Shown here: piece after piece, positions 1 through 13,303 of the stretch
Layout: each line of letters opens with the position of its first letter
Numbering within the stretch: the first letter of the stretch is position 1
NCBI GenBank assembly: GCA_003991915.1
Contig: RQTK01001093.1
Span: forward strand, 16,765-80,764
DNA: 64,000 nucleotides
Reading direction: 5' to 3'
DNA from: Elysia chlorotica
Lineage: Eukaryota > Mollusca > Gastropoda > Plakobranchidae
Program-made: the position numbers and the translations under genes
Notes under the pieces: model-generated
What the model saw: the letters and a program-made list of their open reading frames with translations, nothing else
What the model was told of the DNA's origin: nothing
The model's database searches: none

Positions 1-139
<139 letters not shown>

Positions 140-456
140 CACAACACAGCAATAACACTTTAATAGCTTGTACGGTTAACTGTTATCATAATATGGACGC
201 ATGCACTTTGTTTTTATAACAGTGTGAAAAAAAGAGACCACTTTTGCATTTGTTTCCTAAACCGTTGTGTTTGCCTTGTACTTGAGGACCTGCCTGCATA
301 TTTTAACATTTACACTACATGTAGAGCCTTTCACTTGCACTTTTATGTTAACAGTGATCGTAGCCTGTAAAGGACATACACAACGCCAATGTTTACATGA
401 TCTTATTGATGGGGACCCAAAGTGCTTTTTACTAGAGGTAGCAGAATGGAAACAAA

Positions 457-523
457 GTGCGCGCGCGTGTGTGTGTGTGTGTGTGTTTTGAAAAAAAAAA
501 GGGGGGGGGGGGGGGGGGGGGGG
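457..523. repeat. GC/GT dinucleotide run, then poly-A and poly-G
   Basis: A (GC)n(GT)n alternating purine-pyrimidine run is followed by about 10 A and then about 23 G. Open frames across it read as low-complexity peptides and are not genes. Confidence 0.95.
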
Positions 524-1508
524 TCCATGTTGGTTCACACCCTAAGTAACACAACAAATGTGCAAATTCACCTAACAACAAATGTAAAACAAAAACCAGG
601 CTAGTAGTGTAGGGCCTATGGGGCCTTACCATTATTGCAAAACCCACGCCCTGGTGTGCGTGTGTGTGTTTGTGCATACACCTGATTCATTTTAATTTGA
701 CGGTTGTTATTATTGCTGTTGTAGACTGGACAACTAGAATTTTTTTGTGCGAAATTATGTAAGAATCGATTTCTTCCTCACGCTATCCAATCATAGCTAC
801 GAGTATAATTTTATTAATTATTTCCTTAGCGTACAGTATATTTTGTTACTCTCGCTTTTCGTGTATTTTCCCAGGAAACAAAGAAGAAACCAGAGAAATT
901 ATTTTGCGTGTTCCATTATGCCGTTTTCCAACCACCTATCGCCTCAACGGTGGCAAAGTTTGAACCCTCGAATGTCTCTAGTCAATGGGAATCGATGAAA
1001 AAGATATTAGGATAGCCAGGAACACAAGAACATCACACTGGTTGATGTCACCAATACGCATCTAACCATACTGACTAGAAATTATTCCGTACTGGTAAAG
1101 CTAGAGTCTCATGCCATCTCTAAGCAAAGGTAACACTTCATTGTGGTTCGACTAAATTTTAGGATCTAACAAAAATATGATTGTTATGATAATTATTCGG
1201 AATTTGACATATTTATAGCCAACCTGGAACCATTTTATTTATTGTAACTTGAAATATAATAAGCTATGATTTAGGTTTTTTTACAAACTATTGTGCTGAC
1301 TGTAGTTTTCCAGATTGATCCGATCACACTTTTTTCTCTTTACACTTTTATATTGTTAAAGTTTGTTCTAGAGTCCTTTTGGAAAATTAGCCTTCATTTT
1401 TTCTAATTGAAAAAAAAAAACACCCACCAAACCAGCAAACAAAACCCTCATTAGACATGTTCACAAATAGATGTGAATTTAAGACTACCTGCAAGAGTAA
1501 CAACTTAC
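524..1508. other. Unique AT-rich DNA, no gene recognised
   Basis: I see no coding pattern, RNA gene or mobile element in this stretch. A short TG-rich run lies near 655-672. Confidence 0.6.
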
Positions 1509-1575
1509 CAATGTCCGAAGTTGTAGCTGCAGTTGTTGCATTATTCGTCGAAGTCGTTTCACAAGTCGGCGGCAT
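1509..1575 (-). CDS. Candidate first coding exon, Thr/Asn-rich N-terminus
   Basis: On the minus strand an ATG at 1575 opens 22 codons that run into a strong 5' splice site (CATTG|GTAAGTTG, last exon base 1509). The peptide begins MPPTCETTSTNNATT and continues in the same Thr/Asn/Ala-rich style with possible N-glycosylation sites (NNAT, NATT). Such composition is typical of extracellular N-termini of receptors or mucin-like proteins, but that is only inference. The patch is GC-richer than its surroundings. The next exon would lie leftwards, possibly outside the window. The exon is short and could be a chance match. Confidence 0.25.
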
Positions 1576-1775
1576 GGCGCATGCGCTACACCACCTCAAA
1601 AGTGGCCACCGATAACCCCCAAAGGGTTAGTTTCATTGTATGACGACATCCATGATCTGCTCACCTGGTTGAATATGAAAATAATATTTATGTTGTTAAT
1701 GACGCCCGGATCTTTTGCGTACAGATTACACAAAAAATTTCAGCAGCGACAATACTTTGTTTAAAAAAACAAAAC

Positions 1776-1830
1776 CTCTGTCTCTGTCTCTGTCTCTGTC
1801 TCTGTCTCTCTGTCTCTCTCTCTGTCTCTC

Positions 1831-1875
<45 letters not shown>

Positions 1876-1876
1876 C
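1776..1876. repeat. (CTCTGT)n/(CT)n microsatellite
   Basis: A hexanucleotide CTCTGT array grades into pure CT. It explains the long Arg/Glu-rich open frame read on the minus strand. Confidence 0.95.
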
Positions 1877-2537
1877 CGTTAAAGAGTGAAAATTATAACA
1901 TTCAATGCTAAACTGCTTCACGAGACTTAAAGCATCTCCATTAATAGGTAAACCTGCACCCACCCAGTCTCCCCCTTCGTTGATTTATTTAATGAGAAAA
2001 AAGCAATACCGATAGCAACAACCTCCTTTTTTCTTCTGATTGCCCCCAAGTCATCTTTGCCATAATAAAGACATCAACTTGCATTTATATTTCTCCATTT
2101 TTTCTCGCTATGGGGTTTTTGTCAATCAAATAAGAAACGTATCACTCGAAGCACGAACATTGCTTATAATTCTTCGAATATTTCGTCTCATTATCTGGTT
2201 TACATTATTTACTAAACGTTTTTTTTTAGTTAAGGAAAATCACTTTAATAAAACAAACATTCTGGCCCCTGCTCTCCCTCAAACATTTTCATACACAATC
2301 GATATTGACTTCTGTCATTACGGTACGCTCATTATTTACACACATTACAGGACTTTTATATTTTTTCATTTCATTCAACATTAACTGCTTTGTAGGTTTA
2401 ACACGCCGATTTGCAAAGCGAGTTATATTCTCTTTATGATACTTGTGAGAAGGGCCCATGTGCAAACTGTGTTGTCTGCATGGATTTTGAGATGGAGGTT
2501 GTTTGAATAAGTGCATGGGCGTGTGGAGAAGAAAAAG

Positions 2538-2538
2538 C

Positions 2539-2600
<62 letters not shown>

Positions 2601-2789
2601 GACAGACAGACATACAGACAGACAGACACAACTGAGAAAGTAATATAGATAGAGAGGAAGGGAGAGAGTCAGGTAAAGAGATAGCGAGAGAGAAAGACAG
2701 AAAAAGCGAGAGAAAGGGAGAGATAGAGGGAGAGAGAGAGAAATAAAGAGAGAGATAGAGAGAAGAGAGAAGTAGGAGGGGGGGGGGGC
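2538..2789. repeat. GA-rich compound microsatellite ending in poly-G
   Basis: A degenerate (GA)n tract with GACA and GATA interruptions ends in about 10 G. Several long Ser/Leu-rich minus-strand frames come from it and are not genes. Confidence 0.95.
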
Positions 2790-5700
2790 GTTGAAAAGAA
2801 AATATAGTAGTGCTGACCAACGATTATATGAATCAGAAAAAGTCTCGCACTTAATGACGAATTCAAAGATATTGATTTTTAACTGAAAGGGTACTTTAAG
2901 AGGTATGACCGACCGATCTAAACCGACGATTACTTTGTCTCCCGTAAACTGTGGCATGACTTGTCTGCAGTATGTGTATGTGGCTGCATTCATGCAGTGG
3001 CTGGATTATTGATGCCGTGTTTAACAGAAGCAGCTGGGTCAACTTGGTTATTGGATTTGCTAAACAGAACCGGAATACATGTATGACTATACCTTCAATA
3101 TCGCCTCTCTTCTTGAGCCACAAAGGGCTCATTTACTAAGTGCTATCCCTACCATTAATTTATCGAATGAGTCTTCAGTGATCTAAGGAATATTTGGCAA
3201 TGTCTACACAGCGGTAGGTAGGAGTCACTCGGCGGATACTGTGCCGTGCTACATCAATGGCGGGAAATCGCTCGTATAGTTTGCTTTTGTATTTCCAAAG
3301 CCTAAGAGAGCGTGCTTGGGGGAAAACGTTCGCTTAGCTTAGGACCTTAGTGTCTAGATCCAGCACGTACTGTGGAACAGAATTCGATAAGGATAACCAT
3401 TATTGGGGAGACAAGACAAACAATAGAGCTGCCTCGAGAGACGCTACTAATCATAATAAGTCATTTTGAACTTCTCGAAAGCTGAGGATATATTTTACGT
3501 GGACATTGGACATGTCTATATATATTTGTCTTGTGCTTGATATTTGTCTTCGACTCAAACTTAGACATGCGATCAAATCCAAACCGCTCCACCCTAAAAT
3601 CACAAATTTTACAGTACAATTATAAATGAGCCAGAGAAGATTTTAGAGACATAAAACTAAAAAAAATCAGGGCCTAATCAACTTTTAATTAACAGAGCAT
3701 TTTCATACATTCACAGCCGGTGATACTAATGAAGCGATGTCCAACAAATTTAAATCCCAAAATCTTTAAAACCGTTCAACAACAAACAAATCGAAAGTTT
3801 GGTTCACGCACAATGAATAATTTTTTTTAAAGCGCGCAAATTTTATCGCGCCCACCCCACCATTTCTTGATTGGTTAATATTGTAAATTCAGAAGATAAA
3901 AATAATTAAGCCTACTTTAAGAAACTCACGGCCTATAAAACAAGTTACTAACAGCATGTGGGTCACTTTACAAAATTTTACAAACATCAACCAAACCGCA
4001 AAAAGAAGGGGGGGGGTGTATAACGATTTTACTAAGGGTGTATTAAAGCAAGTTTCAGATAGTTTTGAGTTTTAGCACAGTTCTAATTTATCTATTATCC
4101 TTCAGCTTTGTCCATCCCACAATTCCCACTAATTTCGACGGTTCTCAACTAGTACACAATAATTATTTACATAAGAAGTACGATTGGTCACAAATGCTAC
4201 AAATCTACGATTTTGATGTCATCCTATACAACAGACGAGATAAACCCGTCATTTAAGAAAAAAATCGCGAAAATTGTCACCACCTAACAATTGCAAAAGT
4301 TTTTGGAAACAAACAACAGCTCAATGCAAGAAAACTAAAGACGGACTGGGAATGAAAAGGCATATAAAATACATAATGATGTACAATGGTCTACAATGTG
4401 GATTTCTAACAATCTAAGAATTCTCTTGAAGAGAAAAAAGAAACAAACAAGAAAACCTCACGCATATTTGTGAAAGGGAAAAGTGGGAAAAAGGGTGCCA
4501 GTTAGAAAGACAAAGAAGTTTTCAAAGTTTTCTTAGAAAGTATCAATATTTAAAATCAGAGTTAAGAAATGAAAGTGAAAAAATCTGTGTTGAAAAAATC
4601 TGACCCACTGTTTGACTTTGTTATTGCGACAGCTGATAAACATCTGACTTAATAATTGTCTCAAACTCAATATATGTTTCAAAATTAAAAATGTGACTTT
4701 CAGCATAATTATTTCAACTCAATTTCACCGCAAAACACCGGTTATGTTGGACTGCGTTTATGTAATAACTTTAACGCCCCCTTACAAAAATCCTCTTATT
4801 AAATATTATTTTAGTATTTTATGTCACCAAAGAGGTTTAACACTAACCCCCTTGATGTAACCCCAAATGTTCCATTTGTTACATAAAAAGGACCAGTGCA
4901 AAACTGAACTGAATCAATGTGTGTTACACAGACAATATCAAAGTATCCTTCATAAAATTTGGTCTATTACTGTAACTGTGTATTTTGTTCCCTAACGAGT
5001 TAACAAGGCCCCGAAAAAATAGTGACTCTTGATTGGACATATTTAATTGAAATTGACAGTTGAAATATAGATGAACACCATAGATCTAGAAAAACGTATA
5101 TATAAAAAAAAATCAACAACGCATTACTAAAAACATAATCTAACGGCTGAGATAAACAGGCATGTGTCGTCCAAAAGTGTGAATATATTGACATATTACG
5201 CTTAACTTAATATTATTATTTAATAAGGGAAATGTAGTTTATTTTTTATAAGAGGTTATATAAGAAGGGCTTATAATGTCTTTCCCCACAACAAAGTTTG
5301 ATAAACTCATCTTCTATAAAAAAAATTCTACATAGTCATGCATGATCTATTGAAGATAATTGACTTTTATTGTTTTGATTTATTAATCTAGAAACCTATG
5401 CATGTTTCTAAATGATTTTGAGAAGTTCTAGGCAGAATAAATCAACACCTATACAACCATCAAATATCACCGCTAGAGACATGTTTCGAATCACAGTAAA
5501 ACAAGATTTTTAAAACTTTAAATTGTGATAATTAACCATGTCCTCGAAAATATTTTTGTGATCAAAGACAATTTATGAGGACAAATAATAACAATGGAAA
5601 AGCGTAGAAAACAAAAAGAGTTAGATACATGCCGTGGAGAGATTTTGTTAGAACCCTTTCATGGTTTTGAATCAATCACCTCGATTGGAATTACATGTAC

Positions 5701-6240
5701 TTATTTTCTGTCCATTATGATCTCACTTATTGATATCTATATTGTAGCATCATCGGAGTGAACCGTTCTAACAATAATCATTTCTGTATGATGTTTTTAA
5801 TAGTGAGTCCATGGGCATGTTCATATACAAATCTGGCAATACTATATTCGATGGTAAGGTTTAATATCCCATAAATTTACTCAACTAGATAATACAAAAA
5901 CGTCATCCAACGACAATTTAATAGACTAGCAAAGAATTAAAAAACAAAAACATAAAAATATGTGAACAATATGAAGTTATTAAATAGTAAATGAATACGA
6001 AGATAGGCTTACTTAAACATGTATAGCTATTAACACAAGGAAACCAAAGCACTTACGCAAACAAGATATCCGTCCATGCAGATGCTCATTAACATCCCTA
6101 AACACATTAAATTTCATTTAAGGGCATTCATAATAAGTTTTACCACAAAATCGAAGAGAAATAAAAATAACAAAGTGATTCTTTCCTCATATTAAATTAA
6201 TCAAGTTAAATGGCGCTACCAATTTTACCCTCTATAGATA
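2790..6240. other. 3.4 kb AT-rich unique DNA, no gene recognised
   Basis: No reading frame, splice-bounded exon or repeat family stands out. A slightly GC-richer patch lies at about 3180-3430, with no convincing coding frame. Confidence 0.6.
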
Positions 6241-6480
6241 CTGAGAAAATGTCCTGACGCATAGTGCAAGTGACATTGCGTTGAGTGCAGTCTGCTATTC
6301 TGCTGCGCGGATGAGCAACACCTTGCCTGCTAAGAGCTCCCACACAGCGTGTGTTTAGCCGGCGCTATTATTATGTAAATAGCGAAGCGACCACCTTGTC
6401 AATATCGCCCTCATTATTTTGATGGGCGAACCACACCACGCTTAAACTACAGGCTGTCTACTGTGTACGATCTGATGCAT
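6241..6480. other. GC-richer noncoding patch, possible regulatory element
   Basis: This stretch stands out from AT-rich flanks. It carries clustered motifs such as ATGTAAAT and TTTGATGG but no sustained open frame. A role as enhancer or promoter is only a guess. Confidence 0.2.
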
Positions 6481-6718
6481 GTGTTATATCACAGCTCTAG
6501 ACGGTAAAACAAAGCACCTGGTCATTATATTGGAATCTGTATTATGTCATCATTACGTTGTAGAGACAAGCATTGCCGTGTAAGAAAGGTGCCTGGACGA
6601 AAAATAATAAATTGAAACCTCCTATGATAGTATGATATTTTATTTTTAACTAAAATCCCAAGAAATTAGAGTCTCTGATCTCAGCCAACGTCCACACAAC
6701 AAAGAAAAAGCAAACAGA

Positions 6719-6830
6719 CCCCCCCCCCAAAAAAAAAGGAAGAAAAACAACAACAACAACAGCAACAACAACAACAACAGCAACAACAACAGCAACAACA
6801 ACAACAACAGCAAAAACAACAACAACTGTA
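6719..6830. repeat. Poly-C/poly-A junction and (CAA/CAG)n array
   Basis: A C run adjoins an A run, followed by a CAA-dominated trinucleotide array with CAG interruptions. The all-Leu and all-Val frames on the minus strand are artefacts of it. Confidence 0.95.
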
Positions 6831-7490
6831 CAACAACTAAACAAATCAAAATATAAATACACTATCAAAACAAAAACGTGAAAAAGCTCTTTATTATAAT
6901 TAAACTTAAATTTTATGAAGTCGTTGACGAAGAATTTAATTTATTTTGGATGCACACACGAGAAGCATGTTTGAGATCACTTTTGCTTGAAAACAAACGT
7001 CATGAAGCGTACGAGGTACTGAGGTCGTACGACAACTTTGTGTTTATTTCATTCTAAATTCGCCAATGTATCCATTTTTTGCCGTAGGATTTAAGGCGCC
7101 CCCCCCCTCCCGCACGCTCTCTCTCCCTTTCTCTTCGCGGCAAGGGGATTCTATTCGGACTAGACTCTAACGATCTGAAATTGATTGCCATTTGCACCCC
7201 TAGATGCATGATTTGACCTCAAAACTATTATATTATGTTTTACTACTCGACTATCTAACGCATTTCTGTGCATGCGATCGAATTAAAACTTTTGCCTTTG
7301 GCATGATGTATAAAGCCTTAAACAAAGCACGTGAAAATGTGCACCACAGGGATCAAAAAAGGGCTGGTTAAATAAATTGAGTTCTTTTCATCTTAGCTGT
7401 CAATTGGGGCTTCATGAAAAAAAAAGTTACAAAAACGCTCATGATTTTGTGGTATTGAAAACCAAATGGTCAAATCTCCAGTTTTAGCCC
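6831..7490. other. Unique DNA, no gene recognised
   Basis: There is a C-rich/CT-rich patch near 7098-7135. Nothing else was recognised. Confidence 0.55.
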
Positions 7491-7544
<54 letters not shown>

Positions 7545-7660
7545 AGAGTGAGAAAGTGAGAGGGTGAGTGAGAGAGTCAGTGAGAGAATAAGAGAGTGAG
7601 TGAGAGGGAAAGTGAGTGAGAGAGAGGGAAAGGGAGACTGACTGACTGAAAAAGAGACAG
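7491..7660. repeat. (GA)n and degenerate GAGT-rich tract
   Basis: A pure GA array decays into GAGTGA-type units. Confidence 0.93.
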
Positions 7661-7727
7661 TGAGTGAGTTGAATTGAATATTCCGACATTGATTCTGTTA
7701 AAGCAAGCTCTTTTTTCGGGTAAGATA

Positions 7728-7824
7728 AACAAACAGATAAATTAATAGATTGATGGATAGATACATATATAGATAGGTAGATAGATAGATAGATAGATAT
7801 ATAAATATATATATATATATATAA

Positions 7825-7862
<38 letters not shown>
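7728..7862. repeat. GATA/TA/GA compound microsatellite
   Basis: GATA units pass into (TA)n and then (GA)n within 135 bases. Confidence 0.93.
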
Positions 7863-7865
<3 letters not shown>

Positions 7866-8233
7866 AAGGGATAGAGGCATTGGGAGAAAGAGAAAAATAG
7901 ATAGACAGGTAGATTAAGCTTGAAGAAATTAAAGGCTAAAGAACTAAAGAGAGAAAGTGTGTGTTTGTGTGTTTGTGGTATCTGTTATATAGGGGAGGCT
8001 TTCTTTCTGCCTCGTGTTCAAGATCACCACAGAGCCTTTTACATAATTAACTTAATAAAAAGATTTTGCATACATTTTAAAAAGGCATACCAAATTTAAA
8101 ACCATGTTTTAGTGAGCTCATGAGAAAAAAAATGTTAACACCGTATTTCTAGTCACAGTCTAAACAAAGACAAAGTGATCATTTACTTACTACCTGGCCG
8201 TATTTTTTACTTCCTCAATTCTAACGAATTCAT

Positions 8234-8340
8234 TCTCTCTCTCTATCTCTCTCTTTTTTATCTCTCTCTTTTTTGTCTCTCTCTTTTCTCTCTCTCTCTC
8301 TCTCCCCCCTCTCTCTCTATCTCTCTCTCTCTCCTTTTTT
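8234..8340. repeat. (CT)n microsatellite with T-runs
   Basis: Degenerate CT array. The Leu/Ser-rich frame over it is an artefact. Confidence 0.95.
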
Positions 8341-8769
8341 TTTGCACGCTCGATCTGTGAATGAAAATGGTATCAGACCGAGGTAACGTGTTTTTGCAGC
8401 CCTTTCTCTGTTTTAAAATTAAGCCCAAAAGACTCGAAATGCACAGCAGCCTGTGCATTATTGATACTTTCTAGGCCTTGATTTAGAGTTCAGGCTACCT
8501 CATATTAATCTTACTCGATAACCATACTATCCCTTTTGCGATAAATTCCGTTTTGTACAAATAATTTTTTTTTTAACCAAAGATGGTATACACCCAACAT
8601 CGTTCTATTTTGTTTTATTGACTTCGCTGTCAAATGTGAAATTGATAGTTTTATAATAGGCGCACGTAATCTGTGAACTTGTTTGCGAAAGCTAAAAAAA
8701 AATTGAAATGTGACACACAACAGAACTATTAATCTCCGGCCTTTATCAAAGAAAACGTTAGTTATCGGC

Positions 8770-8945
8770 TACCATATCGACATAATTTCAAAAGCCGACC
8801 TTAGACACTGTAAAACCCTTTTGAAAGAACAACGAGTTCTAAGTCTAGATAAAAGTCTGGTGGCCCAGGGGTCGAAACCTAGCCCCAGATCGGATATCGC
8901 ACGAGACATTTTGTTTCCTATTAGTATAGTTTATGAGATCAATCT
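8770..8945 (-). mobile_element. Decayed tRNA-derived SINE (candidate)
   Basis: On the minus strand the sequence around 8855-8920 resembles the anticodon and T arms of a tRNA, with a near-consensus B box (GGTTTCGACCCC). The A box is too decayed to place. The remainder of the presumed SINE body runs downstream towards 8770. The boundaries are estimates. Confidence 0.3.
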
Positions 8946-9209
8946 TTAAGTTCTGGGGACCCATTCTGCGTCCTGTCGTCGCACAGGATCTTTCTCACTA
9001 CGTAGGGATCGTTGACTAGTAGAGAGGTTAGATATTTCAATCAAACATTACTAAATCTGGATAGGATCTTGGGTATATTATAGGTGGATATTTTGTAATA
9101 GTTTGTAATCTTATTAAGATGTTAGATATAAGAACTGAAATATGCGCATGTTGTGATCATATGAGACTACTTGACTACTTTCCAAGCCTACATATTCAAT
9201 AAATAGTGA

Positions 9210-9210
<1 letters not shown>

Positions 9211-9283
<73 letters not shown>

Positions 9284-9376
9284 TTATTCTTCTTCTTCTT
9301 CTTCTTATTATTATTATTGTTATTATTATTATTATTATTCTTTTTCTTCTTCTTCTTCTTCTTATTTCTATTATTA
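9211..9376. repeat. (ATT)n/(TTC)n compound array
   Basis: A long ATT array alternates with CTT blocks. The long poly-Asn, poly-Ile and poly-Leu frames on both strands are artefacts. Confidence 0.97.
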
Positions 9377-9420
9377 GATTTAGTACAGCTAGATAGATAA
9401 AGAGATAGAAAAACAGATAG

Positions 9421-9992
9421 AGAGATAAAGAGGGAGAGAAACAGCTCGAGAAGCGGAGGGAGTGAGATAGACAGATAGAAAGACAGAGAAAGGAAAGGAC
9501 ATACACAGGCGGAGGGAGAGAAACAGGAGCAGATGCACAGATAGACAGAAGAGCAAAGGAGCGAAAGTAAGGAAACTATAAAAGAAGACGTACACATTTT
9601 TAATAGATGTAGATAGGGTGCATGCATAGACTTATTATATGTCTATGGCTGCATGAATAATACATTGAGAAGACAAAATAGCTGAGAGAGACACAGAGAA
9701 AGAGAAAGAGATAAAGAGGGAGAGAAACAGCTCGAGAAGCGGAGGGAGTGAGATAGACAGATAGAAAGACAGAGAAAGGAAAGGACATACACAGGCGGAG
9801 GGAGAGAAACAGGAGCAGATGCACAGATAGACAGAAGAGCAAAGGAGCGAAAGTAAGGAAACTATAAAAGAAGACGTACACATTTTTAATAGATGTAGAT
9901 AGGGTGCATGCATAGACTTATTATATGTCTATGGCTGCATGAATAATACATTGAGAAGACAAAATAGCTGAGAGAGACACAGAGAAAGAGAA
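9421..9992. repeat. Perfect 286-bp tandem duplication
   Basis: Two adjacent copies (9421-9706 and 9707-9992) show no difference that I can find. Each copy is purine-rich at both ends and contains a short inverted repeat (CATAGAC ... GTCTATG). Identical peptides appear in both copies at an offset of exactly 286 bases. Either the duplication is very recent or it is an assembly artefact in a repetitive region. Confidence 0.95.
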
Positions 9993-9993
9993 A

Positions 9994-10039
<46 letters not shown>

Positions 10040-10169
10040 TGAACAAACATGGAGAGAGGAAGAGAAGACAGTGTGTGAAACATATGCCTGTAACAAAACG
10101 AATATATACTGAGAGGCACGGATACACAAAGAGAAAAATAGAAAAAAAGAGAACGAAACACAGAGGAAT

Positions 10170-10216
<47 letters not shown>

Positions 10217-10310
10217 GAGAGAGATAGAGGGAGGGCTAAAGAGAGAAAAAGAGAAAGATATAAAGAGACAAAGAGACAAAGAAAGAGAATAAGGGAATGA
10301 GAGAAAACAC
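9993..10310. repeat. Degenerate (GA)n tracts
   Basis: Two purer GA arrays (about 9997-10035 and 10172-10215) sit in a purine-rich background. Long Leu/Ser frames on the minus strand are artefacts. Confidence 0.93.
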
Positions 10311-10394
10311 AGACAAAAGGTGAACCTTGCACACTGTGCTTGGGGGTGTCAGTCAGACGTGAATATTTCATTTCCCAACCGGGTGTCTCCTCAC

Positions 10395-10401
10395 TATATA
10401 A
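10395..10401 (+). promoter_or_regulatory. TATA-like motif upstream of a short open frame
   Basis: TATATAA lies about 76 bases before the ATG at 10471, in a locally GC-richer stretch. A core promoter is possible but unproven. Confidence 0.2.
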
Positions 10402-10470
10402 TCCCTACTCTGTTGTCGGCCAGAGCTGCTTCAAGTCTAGATACTCATGATCATCATAGCGCTGGGGGCC

Positions 10471-10547
10471 ATGGATTGCCTCGCCTGTTTTAGCCGGGGG
10501 TGGGGAAAAAGACGGGACTCTTCTGCTCATGACTCTATGGGGCAGAG
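10471..10547 (+). CDS. Candidate first coding exon
   Basis: ATG at 10471 opens 25 codons (MDCLACFSRGWGKRRDSSAH and 5 more), followed by a 5' splice site AG|GTGATA with last exon base 10547. A stop codon lies just beyond if the exon is not spliced. The patch is GC-rich against its flanks and has a TATA-like motif upstream. No family was recognised. It is short enough to be chance. Confidence 0.2.
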
Positions 10548-10671
10548 GTGATAAAATTCAATATTTCACATGATTGAAAGGGGCAAAGAGCGAAAGAGTG
10601 ATAATGGTTTGTAGCCTATAAGTAGACAATAGAAGAAAATCGGGGTGGTTTAATGCTAATAAATTATAAGA

Positions 10672-10875
<204 letters not shown>

Positions 10876-11540
10876 GGTGGGTAAAAGATTATAACTTCTT
10901 AGAATGACTGTCCATGCAACGGAAGAAACCCCTGATATATAGAGCATAATAGCATGTAACGTTAATCGTATGTCTTTAAACAAACAAAGAAACATTAACC
11001 AAAGCATCAACAACATGAACTAGAACAAAAAGAAGAAGAACAGCAGTCACAAAACTAAAACAACAATGACAAAAGTGGCATAAAGGAAATAAAATGAAAC
11101 GTAGGGAGGGTATTAAAACGAGTGAGCTATATTGTAAATAATTTTACTATAATTATTCCCTGAGAGTACCCTTGCATTATAACAGTCAAGAGAATAATTG
11201 TGTGATACATGTAGTACAACTATACACGACCCACAGAAACGTCACAAAAAGTATGAAGAAATGTGTACACTGTACAAAGCTCAGACTATTGTAACCACAC
11301 TGCCATAAAGCAATTAGATCGAGAGGTGCACAGAACAATGACGTGGGTTCTAATCGAATTATGGCACCGACACTCCGGACCTGTGCTGTTCTTCAATCTC
11401 CTGGGAGGTTCACTCTTGGGACTTGAGCTTTCGCATAACCCCGTCTCTCTTTCTAGTTTTCATTATTCGTTTTTTTTAAAAATAATATTCTAGTTTCAAC
11501 GTCATTGTGTTTGCTGTTTGCAGCTTAATATTTGTTTGTT
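10876..11540. other. Unique DNA, no gene recognised
   Basis: An open plus frame at about 11263-11493 includes a tRNA B-box-like string (GGGTTCTAATCG, 11345-11356) but has no matching A box, so neither a gene nor a SINE is claimed. Confidence 0.5.
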
Positions 11541-11672
<132 letters not shown>

Positions 11673-13300
11673 ATTAAAATTCCCTTAGACTCAAATTGCA
11701 ATTTGTTCTCACTTTGAAGTTTGATGACTTTGCCTGTTGTTGTTTTTTTTTTTTTTTCGAAGCTTACTTTACCCTATCGAAGTATACATTGTGCCAACAC
11801 GATGAATATTTCCCTTTATCCTTTCTTGCTCAACCCAGATTCGTCACTAACACTCTTCTCAATTAAAAGTTTTTTTTACAGAAAGTCTGTAAGGGGCACA
11901 CCAAAAGTACAAAGAAAAGACCAAGATTCACAATATATTTGCAAGAACTAAGAAGTAAAGTCTAGAAAGCGAAACTGCAGCTTACCCTACAGTAAAACCA
12001 ATACGATAGTGACATAAACTCATACCCCTCTATCCCTTACTTAACAATTAACAAAAAAACAAAACAAAAATTCGAAATGAAAACATACCACCAACAGAAG
12101 CATTCAACCAGTCAACCAACGACAATTATAATCGAGACCAAGCTACAGATTATTATCCCAATCAGCCAGCCCACCAAAGGTCGCTCCAACTACAACTCCA
12201 TTGCTCCCTAGACGCAGTTTTCAGACTGCTACAATACATCCTAATTTTCATACTGGGGCAGCTTGTAAAGGCTGGCACTCTGGTGAGGATCATCCATTAT
12301 TGAGTGGATCCCCATCGCATGGACATAGAGACACTGACTTTTGCCTGGTGTTGGAAACAGAGTCCAGGGATCTATTCTCGGGTCGCTCATTTTCATGGGG
12401 CAAATTATTCACTTGTAAAAAGATATTACATATAAGTGAATTAACTTTTCGCATGATGTTCCTCTTCATGGAAGTTTTACCCAATACAAATAAAACGAAA
12501 GAGAATAAAAACAAATGCTTTTATCTGGTTTCATTTCCACAATTGTATAAAAGTCAGGGCATGATAAGGGTCGGAAAAGTTCTCAGTAGACGATTATTAT
12601 GCATGGATAGATGGAAACAATAAATAATATTAAAGCACTTACTTTTAAGAAGCGTAGACTGGTTTGTGGATTGGGAATTATCTGGGGTATATGTCGATTG
12701 TATGAAGACATTTTACTGTCTCAAAAGGGTGCAATTTTAAACCTATTTGTAATAGACACAACTTCAACAGTCTCCAGAGATCCAATACACTCTCATATGA
12801 ACAATTTCAATTTATTACATGATTACATTTCATCCCTTGGAGATCCCATTTTTGCTAATTTTTTTTACAGTTACTTTTACATTCTTATTCTTTCTCTCTC
12901 GCAAAAAAATACTTGTTTGAATGCTTCCTATATATTTCAATACCTGCTTTCTGGTATGACAAGGTATCAGATTTAAAAAGTGTTGTACCATTATTTTCCA
13001 TTTATATCGCATTTTTCTTCTTTAGTCGTGCATTTTTAAAGGCGTAGGAAACATAAATACTTCCTGTTAGGTTATCACTTTGCTAGTCTCTAGATGTATC
13101 GGTGACGCATTATGTCTGCTTAATAAGGCTAACAAAAGAGTGGAGGGTGACGGATGTTGAGAGGAAGGTGGACTCTGACGGTACTATTGACTTACAAAAG
13201 GCTACTTGATGTTAACTATCGATATTAAAAGTAGTCCAGATTTTCAATCTTTGTTTACATTCGAGACTTGTCAGACCAGATGTTGATGGAAAGAACGGCT
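11673..13300. other. Mostly unique AT-rich DNA with one GC-richer patch
   Basis: At 12290-12420 the sequence is GC-richer and open on both strands. On the minus strand it could be a short terminal exon preceded by a weak acceptor (TTTTTACAAG). No family was recognised, so no gene is called. Confidence 0.4.
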
Positions 13301-13303
13301 TTT

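Noticed and set aside
9114-10371. Many 90-160-codon frames rich in Leu, Ser, Ile or Asn
   Set aside because: They are translations of GA, ATT and TTC arrays and of the 286-bp duplication. They lack protein-like composition.
11263-11493. tRNA B-box-like string in an open plus frame
   Set aside because: There is no A box at a proper distance and the frame has no other support.
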